From Streptomyces sp. ITFR-21 (GTDB taxonomy: Bacteria > Actinomycetota > Actinomycetes > Streptomycetales > Streptomycetaceae), in contig NZ_CP134605.1 of the NCBI RefSeq assembly GCF_031844685.1, positions 2,500,001 through 2,564,000 of the forward strand: 64,000 bases of DNA. The letters are read 5' to 3'. The notes under the pieces are model-generated. The model saw nothing but the letters and a program-made list of their open reading frames with translations. It searched no databases and was not told the origin of the DNA. Numbering within the stretch: the stretch's first letter is position 1; every line of letters begins with the position of its first letter. Below, piece after piece: positions 8,735-17,000 of the stretch. Made by a program: the position numbers and the translations under genes.

Positions 8735-10828
8735 GTGTCCTCGCCCGCCCCGCCCCACGACCAGCCCCACGACCAGCCCTACGACCAGCCGCGCGACCCG
8801 TTGCGCCGCGAACGCGACCACCTGGCCGCCTCCCGGGCCGCGCTGCGCGCCATGCGGCAGGACGTGGAGGCGCTCGACATCTCCGACGTCACCGGCAACT
8901 GGGTCAACGCCAAGATCCTGACGGGTGAGATCGAGACCCGGATCAGGGCGCTCGCCGACCTCGCCGGCACCCCGCTCTTCTTCGGCCGCCTCGACTACCT
9001 GCACGCCCCCGGCGCGGAGCCGACGGAGGGCGCCGCCGCGGAGAGCTTCTACATCGGGCGGCGCCACGTCCACGACGCGGACGGCGACCCGATGGTCGTC
9101 GACTGGCGCGCGCCGGTCTCGCAACCGTTCTACCGCGCGTCCCGCAGCGAGCCGATGGAGGTGGCGCTGCGCCGCCGGTTCGGCTACACCGGCGGGGAGT
9201 TGACCGCGTACGAGGACGAGCACCTGTCCGACCCGGCCGAGTCGGACTCCTCGAGCCGGCTGCTCCAGGCGGAGATCGAGCGGCCCCGCGTCGGCCCGAT
9301 GCGCGACATCGTGGCCACCATCCAGCCCGAGCAGGACGAGATCGTCCGCGCGGGCGTCGGCGGCACGGTCTGCGTCCAGGGCGCGCCGGGCACCGGCAAG
9401 ACCGCGGTCGGCCTGCACCGGGTGGCGTACCTGCTGTACGCGCACCGCGAACGGCTGGCGCGTACCGGCACGTTGGTGATCGGGCCGAACCGGTCCTTCC
9501 TGCGGTACATCGAGCAGGTGCTGCCCGCGCTGGGTGAACTCCAGGTCAGGCAGTCCACGGTGGACGACCTGGTGGCCCATGTCGAGGTACGCGGCACGGA
9601 CTCCGCGACGAGCGCCCGGGTCAAGGGCGACGCGCGGATGGCCGAGGTGCTGCGCCGGGCGGTCCGTTCGGGCATCCGGATGCCCACCGAGCCGGTGGTG
9701 GTGGTCCGCGGTTCCCGTCGCTGGCGGCTGCCGCCGTACGAACTGGAGGAGATCGTCCGGGAGTTGGCGGACCGTGAGATCCGTTATGGCGCCGCCCGCG
9801 AGGCGTTGCCGCAGCGGATCGCGCACGCCGTCCTGGTGCAGATGGAACGGGCCGGTGAGGCGCCGGACGACCGGGTACAGGACGCGGTGGCGCGGACCCC
9901 GGCGGTGAAGGCGGCGGTCAAGGCGTGCTGGCCGCCGGTGGACCCGGCCAGGACGGTGCTGCGGCTGCTGTCGGACCCGGAGTTCCTGGCGTCGTGCGCC
10001 GACGGCCTGCTCACCGGGGAGGAGCAGCGGGCGGTCCTGTGGGCCCGGCCGGCCCGCGGCCTGAAGGCGGCCCGCTGGTCGGCGGCCGACGCGGTACTGG
10101 TCGACGAGGCGTACGACCTGGTGCAGCGGACCTCGTCGCTGGGTCACGTGGTGCTGGACGAGGCGCAGGACCTGTCGCCCATGCAGTACCGGGCGGTCGG
10201 GCGGCGCTGCTCCACCGGTTCGGCGACCGTCCTCGGCGACCTGGCCCAGGGCACGACCCCGTGGGCGACCTCCTCCTGGGCCGAGGCGCTCGCCCATCTC
10301 GGCAAGCCCGGGGCCCGGGTCGAGGAGCTGACCCGCGGCTTCCGCGTCCCCCGCGAGGTGATCGCGTACGCCTCCCGGCTGCTCCCCGCGATCGCGCCCG
10401 GCCTGGCTCCGGCCACCTCGGTACGCGAGGCGGCGGGCGCGCTGTCGGTACGCCAGGTGCTGGCCGACGCGCTGGACTCCGCGGTGGTGGCCGCGTGCCG
10501 GGAGTCGCTCGCCCAGGAGGGCTCGACCGGTCTGATCGCCGCCGACCCCCGGGTCCCGGAGCTGGCCGCCGCCCTGGCCGCGGCAGGCCTGTCCTGCCTC
10601 TCCCCCGGGGAGGAGACCTCAGCGACCGCCCGCCTGACGCTGGTCCCCGCCTCGCTGGCGAAGGGCCTCGAATACGACTACGTGGTCCTCGACGAGCCGG
10701 CGGCGGTGGTGGCCGCCGAGCCGGACACCAGGACCGGCCTGCGGCGCCTGTACGTGGCCCTGACCCGGGCGGTGTCGGGCCTGGCGGTGGTGCACGCGCA
10801 GCCGCTTCCGGCGGAACTGGCGCGGTAG
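8735..10828 (+). CDS. HelD-family UvrD-like ATPase (RNA polymerase recycling type)
   Basis: 697 residues from GTG 8735, preceded by GGAGG (8723-8727). An amino-terminal coiled region (DPLRRERDHLAASRAALRAMR) precedes a 1A/2A SF1 core: Walker A GAPGTGKT (216-223), Walker B DEAQD (475-479) and the final LYVALTRAV motif. The motifs and order match actinobacterial HelD-type proteins, which push into the RNA polymerase channels and free stalled complexes using ATP; some relatives (HelR) protect against rifamycins. A UvrD helicase is the alternative, but the short-spaced SF1 core and the EIERPRVGPMRDIVATIQPEQ region are HelD-like. No rifamycin-associated element is seen upstream. Confidence 0.85.
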   Translation: MSSPAPPHDQPHDQPYDQPRDPLRRERDHLAASRAALRAMRQDVEALDISDVTGNWVNAKILTGEIETRIRALADLAGTPLFFGRLDYLHAPGAEPTEGAAAESFYIGRRHVHDADGDPMVVDWRAPVSQPFYRASRSEPMEVALRRRFGYTGGELTAYEDEHLSDPAESDSSSRLLQAEIERPRVGPMRDIVATIQPEQDEIVRAGVGGTVCVQGAPGTGKTAVGLHRVAYLLYAHRERLARTGTLVIGPNRSFLRYIEQVLPALGELQVRQSTVDDLVAHVEVRGTDSATSARVKGDARMAEVLRRAVRSGIRMPTEPVVVVRGSRRWRLPPYELEEIVRELADREIRYGAAREALPQRIAHAVLVQMERAGEAPDDRVQDAVARTPAVKAAVKACWPPVDPARTVLRLLSDPEFLASCADGLLTGEEQRAVLWARPARGLKAARWSAADAVLVDEAYDLVQRTSSLGHVVLDEAQDLSPMQYRAVGRRCSTGSATVLGDLAQGTTPWATSSWAEALAHLGKPGARVEELTRGFRVPREVIAYASRLLPAIAPGLAPATSVREAAGALSVRQVLADALDSAVVAACRESLAQEGSTGLIAADPRVPELAAALAAAGLSCLSPGEETSATARLTLVPASLAKGLEYDYVVLDEPAAVVAAEPDTRTGLRRLYVALTRAVSGLAVVHAQPLPAELAR

Positions 10829-11379
10829 CCTGCGGCCCGCCGCACCGGGGTCTCCCCTGGTGGCCGGTCGCGCTTCCCGGCACGGCCGGGACCGGGGCCG
10901 GCTCAGGGCGGAGGTTCAGGGACGGGGGGTTCAGAAATCGAGGGTACAGAGACCGGCATGTCAGGGACCGGGGGTTCGCGGGCCGGCTCGGAGGCCGTGG
11001 TTCGGGGCCGGGGCCCGGCCGACGCGCCCAGCCGACCCGCCAGCCCGACGGCGACCCGCGTGTCGCGCGCGTCCCGCCGGACCGGACGTCTGCCGACGGC
11101 CCCGGCCAGCAGGCCCGGCCGACAGGCCCGGCGGCCGACGCACCCGGCAGAACCGCCCAGCCGGTACGGCCGGCCCGTTCGGCCGCCGCGTCCGACCCAA
11201 CCGCTCAGCCGCCAGCAACCGGCTGTTCGTGTCGCGCGCGTCCCGCCGGACCGGACGTCTGCCGACGGCCCCGGCCAGCAGGCCGGGCGGCCGACACGCC
11301 CGCCGAACCCGCCCGCCGAACCCGCCCGCCGCGCGGAGCTGAGCCGGCCCGCCCCAACCGGCCCGCCCGACCAGCCCGC
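10829..11379. repeat. Gene-free spacer with a perfect 57-base direct repeat
   Basis: Copies at 11059-11115 and 11228-11284 are identical over 57 bases and lie 169 bases apart, so they are in different frames and the repeat is not a coding repeat. The sequence just left of and into copy 1 (from about 11046, GACGGCGACCCGCGTGTCG) mirrors the last bases of cutC (from 11388, GACGGCGACCGGCGTGTCG), as if the 3' end of cutC had been duplicated and had decayed. No gene is supported. Confidence 0.7.
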
Positions 11380-12090
11380 TCAGCCGACGGCGACCGGCGT
11401 GTCGAGGGCCTCTCGCCAGGCCCGTACCGCCGTGACGTCGACCGGCCCGGCCCAGCCGTCACGGCGTACCGCCCCGCCGACGTGGAAGGCGTCCAGGCCG
11501 GCGGCCTTGAGCGCGGGCACGTGGTCCAGCAGCAGTCCGCCGCCGACCAGCAGCCGGGGCTCGTACCCGGGCTCGCCGACCCGTGCCGCCTCGGCGCACA
11601 GCACGTCGATGCCCGCGCCGACGCCCTTCGCCGACCCGGCGGTCAGATAGGTGTCCAGGCCCGGCAGTCCGGCCAGTTGCAACCGCAGCACGTCCCGGTC
11701 GGCGGCGCGGTCGATGGCCCGGTGGAACGTCCACCCGCACCCGTCGAGCACGTCCACCAGCGCGTGCACGGCCTCCAGATCGGCCGCTCCCCGCTCGTCC
11801 AGGAACCCGAGCACGAACTCCTCGGCCCCCTCCGTCCGCAGCCCCTGCGCCGCCTCGCACAGCGCGTCCAGCTCCCGCGCGCTCCCGGCGCTGAACCCGT
11901 CGGACATCCGCAGCATCACCCGCAGCGGGATGTCCACGGCAGCCCTGATCGCCCCGAACGTCGCCCTGCTCGGCGTCAACCCGTCCGACGCCATGTCGGT
12001 GACCAGTTCGAGGCGGTCCGCCCCGCCGTCCTGGGCCGCTACGGCATCGTCCGCACCGAGTGCGATCACCTCGAAGATTGGTCTAGACAT
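11380..12090 (-). CDS. cutC: CutC-family protein
   Basis: 236 residues from ATG 12090, the usual CutC length. The TIM-barrel motifs are all present: FEVIALGADDAVAAQDGGAD and RLEL near the start, VMLRMSDGF, EEFVLGFLDERG, TFHRAID, and GGG...AFHVGGAVR near the end. CutC was described as a copper-homeostasis protein in E. coli, but its biochemical role remains uncertain. No clear ribosome site is visible (CCTTGCTGAT before ATG). Its 3' end abuts a repeat-rich spacer containing a decayed partial copy of its own end. Confidence 0.9.
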   Translation of the reverse strand: MSRPIFEVIALGADDAVAAQDGGADRLELVTDMASDGLTPSRATFGAIRAAVDIPLRVMLRMSDGFSAGSARELDALCEAAQGLRTEGAEEFVLGFLDERGAADLEAVHALVDVLDGCGWTFHRAIDRAADRDVLRLQLAGLPGLDTYLTAGSAKGVGAGIDVLCAEAARVGEPGYEPRLLVGGGLLLDHVPALKAAGLDAFHVGGAVRRDGWAGPVDVTAVRAWREALDTPVAVG

Positions 12091-12452
12091 ATCAGCAAGG
12101 GTGCCACATGCGTCACCCCCGCGCGAGACCCTCCCCCTCCACCGCACCGCCCGTCCCAGCCCGCGCTCCCGCCTGATTCCGTCCCGTCCCCGCTCAGCGC
12201 CGGTCGGGGGCGGCCGCCGGCGAGGTGCCGCTGAAGGTCGATGTGGCGGAACTGGTACACGGTTCCCTCCTGGCGCAGCACTCCACGGTGCACGTGCGCG
12301 TCCCGCAGAAAGGCCATGAGGTCGCGCAAGAGCTCCCGACGCGTCGCCAGGTACCCGCGCGCGACCACGAAGTACGCCCAGGCCGTGCGGGACAGGGCGC
12401 CCGCGAGACCACCGCCGATGCCGCCCATGACTCCGCCGACCACGCCCAGCAA
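12066..12452 (-). pseudogene. Remnant of a NACHT-type protein carboxy-terminus
   Basis: In this frame, residues 20-75 read GALSRTAWAYFVVARGYLAT, then LLRDLMAFLRDAHVHRGVLR, then QEGTVYQFRHIDLQRHLA. This is the typical end of Streptomyces NACHT/AAA proteins (…RLMRFLDDAHRRGVLRQ…YQFRH…LQ.HL), preceded by the usual Gly-rich membrane segment (GGVMGGIGGGLAGAL). No NTPase domain lies upstream; a stop closes the frame a few codons before, and the original stop is lost, so the frame runs into cutC. I read it as the last piece of a deleted gene. It could still be expressed as a short peptide. Recognition is from memory. Confidence 0.6.
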
Positions 12453-12912
12453 GCGCCGCCGCGGTCATCAGAAGCACGACGCACACGTCTGTCACCTTCC
12501 GGGACCTCGTGCGCCGCCTCGCACGGTCGTTCCCCTAACCCCTCACACCGTCATTTTCACGCAAGCCTCCATCCGCGATGGGTGGTTCGCACTAACGTCC
12601 CGCTCTGTCGGGGGACGTACGACATACGACGGCGGAGGCGCGGCGGGGCACCGGAGCCCGTCCGGTCGATTCCGGCGGGGCCCGCCGCCGCCTGCCCCTG
12701 TCCGCGGCGGGGCCGCCGGGTTTCCCGGGCGGCCCCGCCGGACCCGCGCCGCCGGCGGCACCCGCACGGCACGGCTCCGCCCCCGCGCCGCGGGCGACAC
12801 CCGCGCCCCGCGGCACGGCCCGCGCGCCGCACGAAGCGGCCGCGCCCCGCGAAGCGGTGAACCGCCGGAGGCACCCGCGGACCGGGGACAACCATGCCGC
12901 ACAATAGCCCGC
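12453..12912. other. Gene-free region of 460 bases
   Basis: Nothing coding is supported in any frame. It holds the upstream sequence of the HD-hydrolase gene. A less GC-rich patch around 12535-12620 (CCGTCATTTTCACGCAAGCC, GACGTACGACATACGAC) may carry a promoter, but no -10/-35 pair is convincing. The rest is G/C-rich low complexity. Confidence 0.5.
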
Positions 12913-13581
12913 ATGCCCACGACGCCCGCCGCCGCGCATCACCGCTACGACGCCCTCCTCGCCGAGTGGTGCGAGCTGGTCCGCCGCTGCCAGACCGACC
13001 CGCAGAGCGCCCCCGACCCCGTTCCGTACGGCGTCGACCTGCTGGAACGCTGGGCGGAGCCGCAGCGCCGCTACCACACGCTGGATCACCTGGTGGCCGT
13101 GCTGGCCCGTACCACCGAGCTGACCGCGCACGCGGCGGACCCGGACGCCGTCGCGCTGGCCGCCTGGTTCCACGACGCGGTCTACCGCCCCGACCGCAGC
13201 GAGAACGAGGAGCGCAGTGCCGGGCTCGCCGAGCGCGCGCTGCCCGAGGCGGGCCTGAGCCCGGACCGTACGGCCGAGGTAGCGCGCCTGGTCCGCCTCA
13301 CCGTCACCCACGACCCGGCCCCCGGCGACCGCAACGGCGAGGTACTCTGCGACGCCGACCTCGCCGTGCTGGCCGGCGACCCCGCCGACTACGCCGCGTA
13401 CGCCGCCGCCGTCCGCGCGGAGTACGCCTTCGTCCCGGACGAGGACTTCCGTACCGGCCGGGCCGCCGTCCTCGGCCAACTCCTCGCCCTGCCGCACCTG
13501 TTCCGTACCGACTACGGCCGGACTTACTGGGAGTCCGTCGCCCGCCGCAATCTCGGCACCGAACTGGAACTTCTCAGTTGA
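12913..13581 (+). CDS. HD-domain metal-dependent hydrolase
   Basis: 222 residues from ATG 12913 (no ribosome site; possibly leaderless). The HD signature is intact: YHTLDHL with H55 and H59, WFHDAVY with H87 and D88, and a later DADLAVLAGDP. This is the predicted HD-superfamily phosphohydrolase family. The substrate is unknown (nucleotides or phosphoesters). The stop is 78 bases before the next gene on the same strand, so it may share a transcript with the caspase/Hsp90 locus, or may simply be a housekeeping neighbour. Confidence 0.8.
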   Translation: MPTTPAAAHHRYDALLAEWCELVRRCQTDPQSAPDPVPYGVDLLERWAEPQRRYHTLDHLVAVLARTTELTAHAADPDAVALAAWFHDAVYRPDRSENEERSAGLAERALPEAGLSPDRTAEVARLVRLTVTHDPAPGDRNGEVLCDADLAVLAGDPADYAAYAAAVRAEYAFVPDEDFRTGRAAVLGQLLALPHLFRTDYGRTYWESVARRNLGTELELLS

Positions 13582-13659
13582 CCCCGGAACTCCGGTGGCA
13601 CGTCCTAGAGTTGACCCACGTGGCACGGTGACCGCAGGCGGACCTCGGGGGGACGGCAG

Positions 13660-14019
13660 ATGAACGACGGCACGGCAGGGGAACCGGCACAGGGACCGGC
13701 GCACGACCGGCGGGGTCCCGACTCGCTGCCGTTCTGGGTGACCGAGGACGACGGCCCCGACGGCGACGGCACGATGGGCCTGTTCGGCGGGGACGCGGTG
13801 CTGCGCGCGGTCCCGCTCGGCCCGCTGCGCAGGAACCTCGCCGCGACCGTCGACGCGCTCCAGGCGGTGTTCGCCGATGTCGCGGCCCGCGGCGGCACCC
13901 TGCCGCTGGCCGAGGCCCAGCTCTCCTTCGAGGTGACCGCGAGCGGCGGCGTCCAGCTCATCGGCACCGGCCAGATCCAGGGCACCCGGGCGCTGACCCT
14001 TACCTTCAAGCGCCCGTGA
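13660..14019 (+). CDS. Small effector-associated component (Pepco-like)
   Basis: 119 residues from ATG 13660, behind GGGGGGAC. A variable acidic amino end (PDSLPFWVTEDDGPDGDG) leads to a helix (LRRNLAATVDALQAVFADVA) and a beta-rich end with alternating residues (EAQLSFEVTASGGVQLIGTG, then ALTLTFKRP). This pattern fits the small constant components (Pepco or Trypco type) that predicted conflict systems encode beside caspase or trypsin-like proteases. The family name is recalled and not checked. It is six bases upstream of the caspase/Hsp90 gene and surely co-translated, which supports a role as its partner or regulator. Confidence 0.65.
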   Translation: MNDGTAGEPAQGPAHDRRGPDSLPFWVTEDDGPDGDGTMGLFGGDAVLRAVPLGPLRRNLAATVDALQAVFADVAARGGTLPLAEAQLSFEVTASGGVQLIGTGQIQGTRALTLTFKRP

Positions 14020-14025
14020 CCACCG

Positions 14026-17000
14026 GTGTCCCACCAGGCCCTGCTGATCGGGGCGAGCGACTACGACGACCCGGCCATCGCCGAACTCCCGTTTATCCCG
14101 GACGACTTGCGGCGTCTCCAGAACGCCCTGACCGAGCGGGAGTTCGGCTCGGTGGAGATCCTGGAGTCGCCCCGCGGCACCACCGGTACGGCCGTGCACG
14201 CCCGGGTCAGCCGCTTCCTGCGCGAAGCGGCCCGCGGTGACGTCCTGTTCATCCTGCTCAGCGGCCACGGCCAGCACTTCGAGGGCGCCGACTACCTGAT
14301 CCCGGAGGACGCCAGCTTCGCCATCGACCCGTTCGCCTCCTGCTGCGTGGAGATCGGCTGGCGCAAGGAGCTGGAGGAGTCCGCCGCCGCCCAGGTCGTC
14401 TTCCTGATCGACGCCTGCCGCGAGGGCTTGGAACAGGACGCCAAGTCACCGGCCGGCGTGCACCGTTGGGCCACGAAGAAGGTCGCCGCGACGCTCCGGC
14501 GCAAGGTCGCCTACGTCTACGCCTGCTCGCCGGCCGAGAAGGCGCACTTCATCCGCGCCACCGACACCGCGCACGCCACCGGGACCGACGGCGGGGCGCA
14601 GGCCAGCGGTGCCACCGGCGAGGCGCGCCGCCGCCGCGCCGCCGACGGGGCCGACGGGGCCACGACGCAGGGCGACCGCACCGGCGAGTCGTTCAGCCTC
14701 TTCTCCCGCGCCGTCGCGGACGTGGTCACCGAGGTCACCCACGCCGTGGACCTCGCCGACTTCGAGGAGCAGGTCCAGGCCCGCGTGTCGGCCCTGCACA
14801 CCGCCTACGGCAAGCCCGGCCGCCCCCAACGGCTCCGCGTCACCACCGATGTCGGCGACCGCCGCGCCTTCGCCGTCCTGCCGGGCCCGGCCCGGCACGC
14901 CCGGGCGCACCCGTGGGTACGGTCCGTCACCGTCCATCCGGCGTGGGACCGTACGGCCGCCGGACCCACCCGCGACATGCTCCAGCAGGTGTGCGCCGCC
15001 CTGGCGGGACAGCTCGCCGACGACTTCACCCGCTCCTCCGCCGTACTGCGTGACGACCCGTGGCACGACACCGAACTCGCCCGCCGGGCCCAGTCCCGGA
15101 TGGACTTCCTGGTCCGCCGGGTCGAGGACACCGAGGCGCTCTCCCGGGGCGGCAGGCCCGCCGCGTTCTCCCCCACCGAGGCCGCGCTGACCGTGCTGCT
15201 CCCGCTGGTCGTGCAGGCGTTCTGGACCCACGAGGCGGCCCAGCGGGTGGACGTGCTCGACAAGGGCGCCCGCACCCCGGAGCACGACCGCTTCCACGAC
15301 TTCGTCCGCACCCACCCGCGCCTGGTCCGCCGGCTGCGTACCCTGGACCAGGCCGGCGATCCCCGCGGGGACACGGCCCGTATCCGCTGGTGGCTCTTCC
15401 ACCGCTGGCTGCTCCAGCAGCCCGAGCTGTACACCGGCCAGTCCCTCAAGTCCCTTCTCGGCACGGCCGAACAGGCCCCGGACGGCGACTGCGACCGGCC
15501 CGCCTGGGTCGATGTCGCGCTGTCCGCCGACCGCTTCGGCCGCTTCGTCCAGGACCTGCGCACCGCGCCCTTCGGCATCCCCGGTGACAGCGCGCTGGCC
15601 GTACCCGACGTCATCGGCGCCAGCACCGGCGACGAGCACGACGTACGGCACGCCCTCGTCGCCGCGCTCGCCAAGTCGGCGCAGGCGCTGGCCGTCGACC
15701 CGGTCGACCTGCCCGAGATCGTGGTCGAACACCTCGGCATCTCCGACGCCGTCGACCTCCCCGAGCTGCTCACCACCCTGCGCGCCTCCGAGTGGCGCAC
15801 CTCCGGCGTCGGCCGCTCCCTGCACGCGGTCTGCCACCACCCCGCCGTCCAGATCGCGTTGCGCGACCACGCGCGCCGCACCGACGAGCTGCTGCGCGAC
15901 GTCAACCGCAACCCGGCCCTGCCGCCGCTGCGTTCGCTGCCGCCCTTCGCCGACGCGGACCAGGTACGGCTCAGCGGCAGCACACCGGAACACCTCTCCG
16001 ACGGCATCCGCTTCCAACTCGCCGAGGACCGCGTCCAGGAACTCCTCATGGGCGAGTCCCTCTACCAAGACCGCGGCCTCGCCGTCCGCGAGCTCTACCA
16101 GAACGCCCTGGACGCCCTGCGCTACCGCGACGCCCGCACCCAGTACCTCCGCCGCACCGGCGACGGCCGCCGCCGGGAGGACACATGGACCGGCCGCATC
16201 GACTTCCGCCAGGGCCTGGACGCCGACGGCCGCCCCTACCTCGAATGCCGGGACAACGGCATCGGCATGGGCGTCCACGAACTCAGCCACGTCTTCGCCC
16301 AGGGCGGCACCCGCTTCGTGGACCTGCCCGAGTACATCGGCGAGGAGGCGAGCTGGTCCGAACTGAGCCCGCCCATCACGCTCCACCCCAACAGCCGTTT
16401 CGGTATCGGCGTGCTCTCCTACTTCATGCTCGCCGACGAGATCGAGGTCCGCACCTGCCGGATGGGCCGCGACGGGCGCCCCGGCCGCCTGCTGAAGGTC
16501 ACCATCGCGGGCCCCGGCAACCTCTTCCGGGTCCAGGACCTCGGCGAGGGCGAGGAGACCGGCACGTCGGTCCGACTGATGCTGGCCCGCGGCAGGTCCC
16601 CGGTGTCGTGCGTGGACACGCTGGAGCAGCTGCTGTGGGTGGCGCAGTACCGCACGACGGCCGAGCACGGATCGCGGCGGGCGCAGTGGGCGCCGGGAGA
16701 GCTGGCGGCGGCGGCCGTCGAACGGCACCGGTCGAGCCAGCGCGGACGGCTCTGGACGTCCGAGGACACCGTTCTGCCGTCGGGCTGCCCCGACCTGTGG
16801 TGGATCGACGGGGCCGGCGCCCTGCTGGCCGACGGCCTGTACGTCAGTTCGAGCTCCGCCGACCGAGAGGCTCCGTACGGCCTGGCGGTGAACCTGTACG
16901 GCCCGCACCGGCCGGAGTTGACCGTCAACAGGGCTTCGGCGCTCTCGTACGACTACGCGTACGTCGAACGCGCCGCGCTGGCGACGGCCGGTGATGTCGT

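Noticed and set aside
7874-10297. An 807-residue minus-strand frame across the HelD-family gene
   Set aside because: Only its last 64 codons look coding. The rest mirrors the HelD gene and the 15-base repeats.
10958-11650. A 230-residue plus-strand frame of Arg/Pro/Ala repeats before cutC
   Set aside because: The 57-base repeats inside it are 169 bases apart and so fall in different frames, and the right half is antisense to cutC.
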